Below are positions 36,274 to 47,187 of a stretch of 64,000 bases of DNA, piece by piece. Origin of the DNA: CAIWHR01 sp963788185. GTDB lineage: Bacteria > Pseudomonadota > Gammaproteobacteria > Burkholderiales > Casimicrobiaceae. Position numbers and translations under genes: made by a program. Below the pieces are notes generated by a model. That model made no database searches, was not told where the DNA came from, and worked only from the letters and a program-made list of their open reading frames with translations. Each line of letters begins with the position of its first letter. Within the stretch, counting starts at the first letter, position 1. The stretch spans positions 1 to 64,000 of the forward strand of contig CAWBGE010000013.1 of the NCBI GenBank assembly GCA_963788185.1, written 5' to 3'.

Positions 36274-36531
36274 TCAGTGCCTCGGGCGCGGCGCCGCGAT
36301 CGGGCCGCGGCCCTCGATGTGCCGGAAAGTGATCCGTCCCTTGGACAGATCGTACGGCGAAAGCTCCAGCGAAACCTTGTCGCCCGCGATGATGCGGATG
36401 TGGTGCTTGCGCATCTTGCCCGCGCTGTAGGCGACGAGGTTGTGGCCGTTCTCGAGCGTGACGCGATAGCGGGCGTCGGGCAGTACTTCCTGCACGACGC
36501 CATTCATTTCGAGGAGTTGTTCCTTGGCCAT
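36274..36531 (-). CDS. infA: Translation initiation factor IF-1
   Basis: An 85-residue S1-type OB-fold protein: MAKEQLLEMNGVVQEVLPDA, RVTLENGHNLVAYSAGKMRKHHIRI and GDKVSLELSPYDLSKGRI are the IF-1 core. The tail after about residue 70 is slightly longer than in E. coli (RHIEGRGPIAAPRPRH), as in other betaproteobacterial IF-1 copies. It lies 20 bp downstream of the cold-shock gene on the same strand and converges on hemN with a 3-bp gap. Confidence 0.95.
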   Translation of the reverse strand: MAKEQLLEMNGVVQEVLPDARYRVTLENGHNLVAYSAGKMRKHHIRIIAGDKVSLELSPYDLSKGRITFRHIEGRGPIAAPRPRH

Positions 36532-36551
36532 TGCCGCGCCTGCCCCTGCGT

Positions 36552-36758
36552 TCAGGTTGCCGCGCGGATGTTCGACGCCTGCAGCCCCTTGGGCCCGGTC
36601 GTGACGTCAAAGCTGACCCGCTGACCCTCGGCCAGTGTCTTGAAGCCCTGCTCCTGAATCGCGGAAAAATGGGCGAAGAGATCCTTGCTGCCGTCTTCCG
36701 GGGTGATGAAGCCAAAGCCCTTGGAATCGTTGAACCACTTTACTGTGCCGTTTGCCAT
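36552..36758 (-). CDS. cspA: Cold-shock protein, CspA family
   Basis: A 68-residue single cold-shock domain: GTVKWFNDSKGFGFI (RNP1 KGFGFI) and LFAHFSAI (RNP2), ending GPKGLQASNIR. It binds RNA and melts secondary structure. The start is ATG 36758 with AGGA about 10 bases upstream. A non-coding region of over 350 bp precedes it, allowing the long structured leader common in csp mRNAs. infA follows 20 bp downstream and may be co-transcribed. Confidence 0.95.
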   Translation of the reverse strand: MANGTVKWFNDSKGFGFITPEDGSKDLFAHFSAIQEQGFKTLAEGQRVSFDVTTGPKGLQASNIRAAT

Positions 36759-37125
36759 GTCTTGAGTATCCTGAAAAAAGCGGGGGGAGGCCCCCAGGGT
36801 GGGGCGACGGTCAAGACGGCGGGATGGTGAAGGGAGAAGTACCGCAGGACTGCGGGTACTGAACCGGACAACAACAACACAACTTGAAGATCGCTGCAAG
36901 GATTATACGCGGCATCGTCAGGATATGCAAATAAAATCAATGGCTTTTGCGTTGGCCCGGGAGGCGTGACGCGTGCTGCCTCAACCGAAAAACCATCCGC
37001 GGGATCTTTCAACATCCACAATCGGCTGGTCTGCGAGATTTTCGCAAAGGAACGAAAAGTTCGCGTCCTTCGAATGTGGACCCACCATGAATGAGATTCC
37101 CCGGCAACTTTCGACCCAAGCCCGC
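36759..37125. other. Leader region of cspA, no gene seen
   Basis: About 367 bp between cspA and the hemerythrin gene, both on the minus strand. It includes AT-richer DNA near 36900-36950, likely the cspA promoter and part of its leader. No open frame here has a ribosome site and a recognisable product. Confidence 0.55.
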
Positions 37126-37668
37126 TCAGGGCGGCAGCGCAGCCGCGCCGAGACCGCGCCGCGCCGCCATTTCGCGGCTCACCTCCACCAGTGCCGACGG
37201 CGGGAGGAGCGCGCCTGCGAGCGGGATCAATTCGGCCTCTTCTCGGGCGATGTGCAGGTCGTAGGCGCGCCGAATCTCGATGACCTGCCTCGGGCCGAGA
37301 TTCGCCCGCGCACCGGCAGCGATGGCGGTGAGCAAGGGGCGCAGATGCATCCAGCTGCTCGCCAGCCGGTGATGATCGGCAGCGAGTTCGGCGACGAGCG
37401 TTGACGCGACCTGCGGCGCCAGCGCGACCAGCCGGGGGAAGATGCTCTCCTCCTCGTCCGCATGATGATGGACCGCGGCCGTGTCGAAATACCTGAGTAT
37501 CCCGCGCGCCGCGCCACGCGCATCGTCGTCGCAGCCGTGCTCCGGCAAGTGCCGCTGCAATCGGGCGAGCGTCGCGAGCTGCCGCTCGATCCGGCGATGG
37601 CACGCCGACAGCATGCCCAGCGGATCGTCGTAGCCCGGAGCCGCGTCGCCGAGAAGGTCCGAGACCAT
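37126..37668 (-). CDS. Hemerythrin-like HHE-domain protein
   Basis: A 180-residue protein with the di-iron ligand pattern of hemerythrins: CHRRIE near residue 23, VHHHADEEESIFPRL, DHHRLASSW and LHIAREEAELIPL. Such proteins bind O2 or NO, or help repair iron centres. The gene starts 11 bp downstream of the Crp/Fnr regulator gene on the same strand. The pair may form an oxygen- or NO-responsive unit, which fits the FNR-type boxes nearby. Confidence 0.88.
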   Translation of the reverse strand: MVSDLLGDAAPGYDDPLGMLSACHRRIERQLATLARLQRHLPEHGCDDDARGAARGILRYFDTAAVHHHADEEESIFPRLVALAPQVASTLVAELAADHHRLASSWMHLRPLLTAIAAGARANLGPRQVIEIRRAYDLHIAREEAELIPLAGALLPPSALVEVSREMAARRGLGAAALPP

Positions 37669-37679
37669 CGTCGTTGGCC

Positions 37680-38369
37680 TCAGCCGCGCGCCAGCGCTGC
37701 CAACGCAGTTCGATCGACGACGCGGATGCGTTCGCGGCCGAGGTCGACCCAGCCGCGATCCTCGAAGTTGCGCAGGAGCCGCGACACGATTTCACGCACG
37801 CTGCCAAGCTCGTCGGCGAGGGCCTGATGCGTCGCATGGATATCGCCGACGGGAGACTTGCCGACCAGCAGCGCGGCAAGCCGCTGGTCGAGTTTCTGGT
37901 AGGCGACCGCCTCGACCACCTGCATCAGCGATGACAGCCGCTCGCCGAACATGGCGAAGACGTGGCGGCGAAAAGTCTCGTCGCCGGCGATCAGTGCCTG
38001 GAACTCCTGCGGAGGAATCACCAGCAGTTCGACCTCGGTCTCGGCAATGCCCGAGGCGTCGTAGTTGGCCTGGCCCAGTAGGCAGCTGCCGGACAGCAGG
38101 CAGGACTCGCCGGGCTTGACGCGGTACAGCTGCAATTCCCGCCCGTTGGGATAGCGCTGCAGCACCCGTATGCTGCCGCCCAGCACCAGCGGATACCCCG
38201 AGCACGGCGAATGCTCGCTGAACATCACCGTACCGGCCGGAACCTTGCGATAAACGCTCGCCCGGACCAGGCGCTCGAGGGTTTCGCGCGGCGCGGGCGC
38301 CAGCGAAGGAAACGATGCGACGACGCGCGCCGCGAGGGGCGACAGTCCATCGATCACGGGGGCGGGCAT
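37680..38369 (-). CDS. Crp/Fnr-family transcription regulator
   Basis: The 229-residue protein has a cyclic-nucleotide-type beta-roll (RKVPAGTVMFSEHSPCSGYPLVLGGSIRVLQ) and a C-terminal winged helix-turn-helix (HQALADELGSVREIVSRLLRNFEDRGWV). It lacks the N-terminal iron-sulphur cysteine cluster of FNR. It has other cysteines in GESCLLSGSCLLG, where FeS- or haem-sensing might occur, though this is guesswork. The recognition helix ELGSVREIVSRLL resembles FNR-like rather than CRP-like sequences. ATG 38369 is preferred over a TTG at 38402. It probably controls nearby genes such as the hemerythrin. Confidence 0.88.
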   Translation of the reverse strand: MPAPVIDGLSPLAARVVASFPSLAPAPRETLERLVRASVYRKVPAGTVMFSEHSPCSGYPLVLGGSIRVLQRYPNGRELQLYRVKPGESCLLSGSCLLGQANYDASGIAETEVELLVIPPQEFQALIAGDETFRRHVFAMFGERLSSLMQVVEAVAYQKLDQRLAALLVGKSPVGDIHATHQALADELGSVREIVSRLLRNFEDRGWVDLGRERIRVVDRTALAALARG

Positions 38370-38467
38370 GGCGGGCAAGGGTGGCGGCTGGGGGGGGCGC
38401 AAACGGCAATCCAGCCGGGATTCTACAATGCGAAACCTCGCCAGTTTCCTGGCGCCAATCTCCCGCC

Positions 38468-39133
38468 ATGGATCTGACCCGAATCACCCTGCCCCCGGAA
38501 TGGGCCGCGCTCGGCTGGTGCATCGCCATTCCCGCGCTCGCCCTGGCCGCGCGGCGCGCGCCGTGGAAGCGGTTCGCCGACGGCGAGCAGGTCCATGTCT
38601 GGTACGGAACCATCTTTGCCGTGCTGATGCTCTGGAACCTCCAGGCCACCGTCGGTGAAGGATTCACCTTCCACCTGCTTGGAGTGGCGGCTTTGACGCT
38701 GATCGCCGGGCCGCCTTTGGCGCTCATCGGTGCGGCGCTGGCCGTCGCCGTGGTGATGCTTGTACGAGGCGGCGTGCCGGCGAGTGCCGGGCTTGCCTGG
38801 TGCACGATGGTGCTGGTTCCCGCCGGCGTATCGTGGCTGACGCTGCGCTTCGCCGAGAGGCGCCTGCCGCCCAATTTCTTCGTCTACATCTTCGTCGTCG
38901 CGTTCTTCGGCGCGTCGCTGTCGCTGATGGCGGCGGGGTTCGCCAGCGCGGTTGCCCTCACTGCCGGCGCCGGATGGCCGCCGGAACTCGTCTTCGGCGA
39001 CTACCTGCCCCACCTGCTGTATCTGTCGTTCGGCGAGGGAACGCTCACCGGCATGGCGCTCACGCTGATGGTCGTGTATCGCCCGCGGTGGGTCGCCACG
39101 TTCGACGACGCCCGCTATATCGACGGCCGTTGA
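38468..39133 (+). CDS. CbiM-like membrane protein (ECF transporter permease family)
   Basis: A 221-residue protein with six or seven membrane segments. It resembles the CbiM-like family: WNLQATVGEGFTFHLLGVAALTLIAGPPLALIGAALAV and SAGLAWCTMVLVPAGVSW are typical. CbiM proteins take part in cobalt/nickel uptake, but the usual metal-binding N-terminal His residues (MHxx) are missing here (MDLTRITLPPEW), so transport of metal is uncertain. It is divergent from the Crp/Fnr gene across 98 bp. A hairpin CGCCAG-TTTC-CTGGCG (38439-38454) lies in its leader, and TACAAT (38424-38429) could be the -10. Confidence 0.7.
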   Translation: MDLTRITLPPEWAALGWCIAIPALALAARRAPWKRFADGEQVHVWYGTIFAVLMLWNLQATVGEGFTFHLLGVAALTLIAGPPLALIGAALAVAVVMLVRGGVPASAGLAWCTMVLVPAGVSWLTLRFAERRLPPNFFVYIFVVAFFGASLSLMAAGFASAVALTAGAGWPPELVFGDYLPHLLYLSFGEGTLTGMALTLMVVYRPRWVATFDDARYIDGR

Positions 39134-39179
39134 CCGACCGCGGAGTGGCGGCAATTCGCCGCAGCATCCGCGCAGGAAA

Positions 39180-39222
39180 TGTGATTCAGGTCACATAGTT
39201 GACGCCGCGCGACCTCCATACT
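39180..39222 (+). promoter_or_regulatory. CRP/FNR-type palindrome and -10 before the DUF2892/RND unit
   Basis: TGTGATTCAGGTCACA (39180-39195) is a perfect CRP-type site in its outer arms (TGTGA-N6-TCACA). CATACT (39217-39222) fits a -10, so transcription would begin near 39229, with the palindrome at -41.5. A TTGACG (39199-39204) lies too close to act as a -35. A regulator such as the nearby Crp/Fnr protein could activate the unit from here. Confidence 0.6.
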
Positions 39223-39254
39223 TTGAAGCTTCAACAACGTATCGGAGGTGGGTC

Positions 39255-39449
39255 ATGGAAACCAACGTCGGCGGGACCGACCGCATCGTGCGCATCGTGG
39301 TTGGGGTCGCGCTGCTTTCACTTGTGTTCATCCTCGACGGTGGCAACCGGTGGTGGGGTCTCGTCGGCCTCGCGCTGCTGGCGACGGGTCTCTTGCGCTG
39401 GTGCCCCGCGTACATCCCATTCGGCATCAAGACCTGCCGCGGCAAGTGA
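39255..39449 (+). CDS. DUF2892 small membrane protein (YgaP-like transmembrane domain), first copy
   Basis: A 64-residue protein: GGTDRIVRIVVGVALL, a second hydrophobic segment (WGLVGLALLATGLLRW) and the family end CPAYIPFGIKTC. DUF2892 forms a two-helix membrane hairpin and is often found with rhodanese-like or redox proteins. It is the first gene after the CRP-like site. Its stop overlaps a possible GTG start of the next gene (GTGA). Confidence 0.88.
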   Translation: METNVGGTDRIVRIVVGVALLSLVFILDGGNRWWGLVGLALLATGLLRWCPAYIPFGIKTCRGK

Positions 39450-39457
39450 GCATTCCG

Positions 39458-40546
39458 ATGCAAGGTTTCGCTGACCGGCGGCTCGCCCGGCTTCTTCTTG
39501 CCAGTGCAACGGCGCTGCTGTTCGCGCAGCCCGGAAGTGCGTCGGCCCAAACGCCGCCGCCGGCGGCGAATGTCGGTCCCACGCTCGAGGTAGCCGTGCG
39601 CGAACTGGCGCAGACGATTCAAGCCGAGGGCGTGGTGGAGGCCGTGCGGCAGGCGACACTGGGCGCCCAGGTGGCCGGGCGCATCGTCGAACTCGCGGTG
39701 AAAGCGGGCGACACGGTGCGCGCCGGGCAGGTGCTGGCGCGCATCGACGCGCGAACCGCCAACCAGGCAGTGGCCGCCAGCCAGTCGCAGGTCGCCGAAG
39801 CCGAGGCGAATCTCGGCAACGCCAGGCGCAAGCACGAGCGCAACCAGAGCCTGCTCGCGCAGAAGTTCGTCAGCCAGGCAGCGGTCGATCAGTCCGATGC
39901 CGAATACAAGGCCGCGCAGGCCCAGCTCGACGCCGTGAGGGCCAACGCCGGCGTGGCGACCGCGGCGCAGACTTTCAACACCATCACCGCGCCCTATGCC
40001 GGCGTGGTCGGCGCCACGCACGCGGAACTGGGCGACATGGCGCAGCCGGGCCGTGCGCTGGTGACGGTGTTCGATCCGCGCGAGATGCGCGTGACCGCGA
40101 CGCTGTCGCAGGCGGCGCTCGCGAAGGTGCAGTTGAAGGCGCCGGTTCGTATCGAGTTGCCGGCGCAAGCCGCAATGGTCACGGCGACGCGCGTCACGCT
40201 GCTGCCGCTGGCGGACTCCCGCGCCCACACCAGCCGCGTCCGTCTCGACCTGCCGGTGACCGAAGGCGTGCTGCCCGGCCAGTATGCACGCGCGCATTTC
40301 GTCACCGGCAGCGTGCGCGCGCTGGCCGTCCCCGCGACGGCACTTCTGAAACGCGGCGAGGTGACCGCCGTGTACGTGATCGACCGCGATGGTCGGGCGC
40401 TGCTGCGTCAGGTGCGCGCCGGCGAGGCGGTCGCCGACGGCCAGGTCGAGATCCTGTCCGGCCTCGCCGGGGGCGAGCGCATTGCGCAGAACCCGGTGCA
40501 GGCGGGCATCGCCGCGTCGGCGATCGGCGCACCGGCCGCCAAGTGA
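39458..40546 (+). CDS. RND efflux periplasmic adaptor (membrane fusion protein)
   Basis: A 362-residue protein with signal peptide (LARLLLASATALLFAQPGSASA), then the MFP pattern: biotinyl-lipoyl half (GRIVELAVKAGDTVRAGQVLARID), a coiled-coil hairpin (about residues 105-165), and beta-barrel parts (NTITAPYAGVVGATHAELGDM, VFDPREMRVTATL). ATG 39458 or the in-frame GTG 39446, which overlaps the previous stop, may start it. It links the inner-membrane pump that follows to an outer-membrane channel. No TolC-type gene is nearby. Confidence 0.92.
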   Translation: MQGFADRRLARLLLASATALLFAQPGSASAQTPPPAANVGPTLEVAVRELAQTIQAEGVVEAVRQATLGAQVAGRIVELAVKAGDTVRAGQVLARIDARTANQAVAASQSQVAEAEANLGNARRKHERNQSLLAQKFVSQAAVDQSDAEYKAAQAQLDAVRANAGVATAAQTFNTITAPYAGVVGATHAELGDMAQPGRALVTVFDPREMRVTATLSQAALAKVQLKAPVRIELPAQAAMVTATRVTLLPLADSRAHTSRVRLDLPVTEGVLPGQYARAHFVTGSVRALAVPATALLKRGEVTAVYVIDRDGRALLRQVRAGEAVADGQVEILSGLAGGERIAQNPVQAGIAASAIGAPAAK

Positions 40547-40559
40547 TGATGGAACACAC

Positions 40560-43807
<3,248 letters not shown>

Positions 43808-43811
<4 letters not shown>

Positions 43812-44014
43812 ACACCAATCGCATGATCCGCATTTTCGCCGGAGCCTTCGTGCTCGTGTCACTGGGGCTGGGCGCGCCGGGGAGCCCGCTGTTCGTCAAC
43901 GCCAACTGGCTGTGGTTCACGGCCTTCGTCGGCGCCAACCTGTTCCAGAGCGGGTTCACGTGCTTCTGCCCGCTGGAAAAGATACTCCTGAAGCTGGGCG
44001 TCAAGGCGGCCTGA
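43808..44014 (+). CDS. DUF2892 small membrane protein, second copy
   Basis: A 68-residue protein: NRMIRIFAGAFVLVSLGLG, a second hydrophobic part (WLWFTAFVGANLFQSGF) and TCFCPLEKILLKLGV. It is related to the copy at 39255 and overlaps the pump gene as ATGA. Having one copy on each side of an RND pair suggests that the small proteins are parts of the system, perhaps for membrane sulphur or redox chemistry. The final CFCP cysteines are conserved in this family. Confidence 0.85.
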
Positions 44015-44070
44015 GGGGTGCGTCGCGGCTGTCCTCGATCCGGCACGACGAAGTCCCGAATGGCGCTGTT

Positions 44071-44138
44071 CGTAGGAGCGGCTTCAGCCGCGAATCGCAG
44101 TCCCGCCAATGCGTTCGCGACTGAAGTCGCTCCTACAG
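44071..44138. repeat. REP-like inverted pair before upp
   Basis: CGTAGGAGCGGCTTCAGCCG (from 44071) and the inverted GTTCGCGACTGAAGTCGCTC (from 44113). It lies between the DUF2892/RND unit and upp, within a 289-bp gap that otherwise shows nothing clear. Confidence 0.8.
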
Positions 44139-44303
44139 CGATTCAATCGTCCCCCTGTACCCCGCGCCAGCACGGCGCTTGACCCGCACCGCGCCATCTC
44201 GCAGTATCTTCACTTTCGCGGTCGCCGCGCCGCTCGCCGAGGCAAGCGCGCGAAGCTACTGCGTTCAGCGCGCGACGTTCACCACGATCCAGGACCCCCA
44301 ACC

Positions 44304-44936
44304 ATGCCGGACACGCTCACCGTCGTCGGTCATCCGCTGATCCTGCACAAGCTCACGATCATGCGCCGCAAGGACACGACGACGGACAATTTTCGCCGTC
44401 TGCTGCGGGAGATCGCGCAGTTGCTCGCCTACGAAGTGACCCGCGACCTGCCGCTCGAAATGGTACCGATCGAAACACCGCTGGCGGCGATCGACGCACC
44501 GCAGATCAGCGGCAAGAAGCTGTGTCTGGTGTCGATCCTGCGGGCCGGCAACGGCATGCTCGACGGCATGCTGGACATCCTGCCTGCAGCGCGCGTCGGG
44601 CACATTGGCCTCTACCGCGATCCGAAGACGCTGGCGGCGGTGCAGTACTACTTCAAGGTGCCGGAGGATATCGCCGATCGCCTGGTCATCGTCGTCGATC
44701 CGATGCTCGCCACCGGTCATTCGGCGGTCGCCGCCATCAACCGCCTGAAGGAAGCCGGGGCCGTGACGATCAAGTATGTCTGCCTGCTGGCAGCGCCGGA
44801 AGGCGTGGCGGCGTTGCAGGCGGGGCATCCCGACATTCCGATCTACACCACTGCGATCGACGATCATCTCAACGATCACGGCTACATCGTGCCGGGATTG
44901 GGCGACGCCGGGGATCGGTTGTTCGGCACCAAGTAG
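44304..44936 (+). CDS. upp: Uracil phosphoribosyltransferase
   Basis: Upp salvages uracil to UMP using PRPP. The 210-residue protein has the family marks HPLILHKLTIMRRKDTTT, VSILRAGNGMLDGML, the PRPP loop VDPMLATGHSA, and the uracil-binding end IDDHLNDHGYIVPGLGDAGDRLFGT. All key residues appear present. ATG 44304 follows CCAGGACC, a weak ribosome site. Downstream, the methyltransferase gene begins after about 35 bp. Confidence 0.96.
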   Translation: MPDTLTVVGHPLILHKLTIMRRKDTTTDNFRRLLREIAQLLAYEVTRDLPLEMVPIETPLAAIDAPQISGKKLCLVSILRAGNGMLDGMLDILPAARVGHIGLYRDPKTLAAVQYYFKVPEDIADRLVIVVDPMLATGHSAVAAINRLKEAGAVTIKYVCLLAAPEGVAALQAGHPDIPIYTTAIDDHLNDHGYIVPGLGDAGDRLFGTK

Positions 44937-44970
44937 GTTTGCGCGCGACGCTGCCGATGAGGCTTTGAGT

Positions 44971-46132
44971 GTGAGCGCGCACCCGGTCGTTCACTGGTCC
45001 GAGGACGGCGAGGCGCGCTCCGCGCGCTGGCGCTCGGAGAGCGGAGTGCCGCCTCCAGCGCGCGTGGTGATCGCCGACGACTGCATGACGGCCGATCATG
45101 CGTATGTCCTCGCGTCCCAAGGGACTGCACTGCTGTGGCGGGGCGATTTCCAGAATGCGCGCCAGATGCTGATTGCGCTGGCGAGCCGCGCCGACCGCCC
45201 GCCGCGCAAGGCGAAGAGATCGGCTACAGTCCGCGATGACCGCATCGCCCGCCGAAGCCTTCCATCTCCACCGTCAGGCGCGGTCGCAACGTGCGCGCAC
45301 GCTGCGCGCGCTGCTGCTGCCGCTCGACGCGGACTACCACGTTCCGCTGCGACGCGCGCCCGACATTCGTCAAGCCTGTGCGGAAGCCTACGGCCCGGGA
45401 GCGGGTGCATCGGTCGCCTCGCTGCGGGAGTTGCTGGGCCTCATCGGCGCGCACGAGTGGCGCAGCAAGGGAATCGAAATCCCCGCGATCGGCGGCCGAA
45501 TCCATCCGCACTACGGGGTGTTCGCGCCGATTCGCAGCGAATACGTCGATCTGATCGCCAGGGCGCCTCTGCCGGCGCTGATGGCGTCGTCGGGCGTGGC
45601 CTTCGACATCGGCACCGGCACGGGCGTGCTGGCCGCAGTGCTCGCGCGGCGCGGCATCGGTCGCGTGGTCGCCACCGATCAGGATCCCCGCGCGCTGGCC
45701 TGCGCTCGCGAGAACCTCGAACGTCTCGGGCTGGCGAAGCACGTGGAAGTCGTGCAGGCGGACCTTTTCCCCGAAGGGCGGGCCGCGCTGGTGGTGTGCA
45801 ATCCGCCCTGGATTCCCGCGCGGCCGAGCTCTCCGATGGAGCGCGGGATCTACGACCCGGAGAGCCGTATGTTGCGTGGGTTTCTGGCCGCGCTGCCTGC
45901 ACACCTGGCGCCGCAGGGCGAGGGTTGGCTGATTCTCTCGGATTTTGCGGAGCACCTGGGGCTGCGAACGAGGTCGGAACTGCTCGCCGCGTTCGACGCA
46001 GCCGGACTGGAGGTCGTGGATCGGAGCGATTTGCGGCCGAGACATCCCAGGGCGTCCGACGAATCCGATCCGCTGCACGCGGCGCGAGCCGCCGAGGTCA
46101 CATCCCTCTGGCGGCTCGCCGCGCTGAAGTGA
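44971..46132 (+). CDS. Class I SAM-dependent methyltransferase (frameshifted)
   Basis: The first frame, from GTG 44971, reads VVHWSEDGEARSARWRSESG, GVPPPARVVIADD and GTALLWRGDFQNARQMLIAL. The second frame carries SPAEAFHLHRQARSQRARTL, the SAM-binding loop VAFDIGTGTGVLAAVLARRG, ATDQDPRALACA and the NPPW motif (VVCNPPWIPARPSS), which is typical of N6-adenine or protein-glutamine methyltransferases. Both parts belong to one known kind of protein of about 380 residues. One extra base between about 45210 and 45236 accounts for the break. The second frame also has an ATG at 45236, so translation could restart. Target unknown. Confidence 0.75.
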
Positions 46133-46321
46133 TGCTACCGAAGGTGATCGCGGCGTTTGCTTGTCGGAGGAATCGGGCACCGACCATCGCCCCGCGGCGC
46201 AATGAAATCACTACCAGCCCGGACATTCCGGATAACGGGCAATTTTGCTGTGTTAACGACAGGTCCTGGCCACTGCCGCGCGTAGACTAGGGTTCCATCC
46301 CCGTTGCAAAGTGGACCCAAT

Positions 46322-46612
46322 ATGGACAAGCCCAGCAGCATGCGCGTGAACGAAAATATCGACCAAATACACCGGGAAGTCTATTCGCTGCTGGAGAAAT
46401 TCCTGCACAGCTACCACGCCTGGTTGTACATCAGCGACAAACACAACCCGATTCTCAATGCCGCCCAAGCCAAAGGCCTGATGCTCGCGCACCGGCAGCG
46501 GTGGCTTGACGCCGAAGCTGTCTATGTTGAGTTTCTGTCGCGCCTGGCAGCGAAGAAGCCCAAGCAAAGCGAGCCATCGAAGGAGGAGCGAGGGACATCG
46601 CCGCCTACGTAA
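46322..46612 (+). CDS. Small hypothetical protein
   Basis: A 96-residue protein, MDKPSSMRVNENIDQIHREV, predicted mainly helical and soluble (SLLEKFLHSYHAWLYISDKH, AAQAKGLMLAHRQRWLDAEAV), with a charged Lys/Glu-rich tail. I recognise no family. An alternative start 18 bp upstream exists. It lies alone, 190 bp after the methyltransferase gene and just before the 3' end of the opposite-strand tRNA gene. Confidence 0.5.
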   Translation: MDKPSSMRVNENIDQIHREVYSLLEKFLHSYHAWLYISDKHNPILNAAQAKGLMLAHRQRWLDAEAVYVEFLSRLAAKKPKQSEPSKEERGTSPPT

Positions 46613-46634
46613 TACTCGATGTCGAGATATCGGG

Positions 46635-46946
46635 TGGGCCGTGTTGGACTTGAACCAACGACCAAAGGATTCAGGTTTCGTGCGGGTTTCCCCGCTCCCC
46701 GGACTATCTCATCACCCACCATCGCTGGTTGGGGTGTCGGGCGCTCTTGGCGGTCTTAAAGGGACTGAACCCCACCCGCTAGTCTCTGCACCTTCCACCG
46801 ATGCATCGGTGGCTTGGCTCAGGATTGCCGTGGCCTGGAACTGGCTTTAGGTTTCCCTGAATTCACCCGATTCTCGGTCTGCGGTTTCCCGCAGGCGACA
46901 CCATTCTTGATGAGTCCTCTGCTCTGACCAGCTGAGCTAACGGCCC
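46635..46946 (-). tRNA. ileX: tRNA-Ile(CAU), split by a group I intron
   Basis: Read on the minus strand, exon 1 (46946-46910) begins GGGCCGTTAGCTCAGC and ends GGACTCAT, where CAT is the anticodon. Exon 2 (46671-46635) begins AATCCTTTGG and ends with the T-arm GGTTCAAGTCC and ACGGCCCA. Joined, they give a 74-base tRNA with matching acceptor (GGGCCGT/ACGGCCC) and anticodon (GAGGA/TCCTT with one G-T) stems. C34 would be turned into lysidine by TilS so that it reads AUA as Ile. The CCA end is not fully encoded (the next bases are CCC). Confidence 0.92.
46672..46909 (-). ncRNA. Group I intron (IC3, Azoarcus-type) in the anticodon loop
   Basis: A 238-base insertion lies directly after the anticodon U. 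It ends in G (the omega-G) before exon 2. Core elements read on the minus strand are a P/Q-like GGCAATCCTGAGCCAAG, R-like GGTGCAGAGACTA and S-like GATGAGATAGTCC, with GAAA tetraloops (GGGAAACC, GGGGAAACCC). The same position and core occur in the self-splicing tRNA-Ile intron of Azoarcus. There is no protein gene inside. It should splice itself out with a guanosine cofactor. Confidence 0.9.
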
Positions 46947-47187
46947 TAGGCATGGATTATAGGGGGATTGGCTCGAACGTGGTTCGCGAGGCGCACGAGT
47001 CGCGAACGCCATGAGCCTACTCAGCCGCGCGGCAGCGCGTTAGAATCGCGTCGACCGACCATGGAGCCATGGCCGTGTGCGCTCCGGCGCCGCAGGCCCC
47101 AAGCGAGCATCCCTCGGCAGGAGGATTTTCTTACCATCGTCGCCGGACTCCTGCCGCCATGACTTCCCCCTTCCGTGAGCTGTCCGC
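46947..47187. other. Intergenic region between the tRNA and the Pat-like gene
   Basis: About 240 bp that must contain the tRNA promoter on the minus strand and the promoter of the gene at 47188 on the plus strand. An inverted repeat TTCGCGAG / CTCGTGCGCC-type segment near 46982-47005 is weak. I see no gene. Confidence 0.4.

Noticed and set aside
45236..46132. The second half of the methyltransferase as a separate gene
   Set aside because: The part before it (44971 to about 45230) has conserved sequence known from the front of the same kind of protein, so one broken gene is simpler.
46506..46850. Open frame across the tRNA/intron region
   Set aside because: It overlaps exons and intron that fold well as RNA, and its protein has no domain or suitable start.
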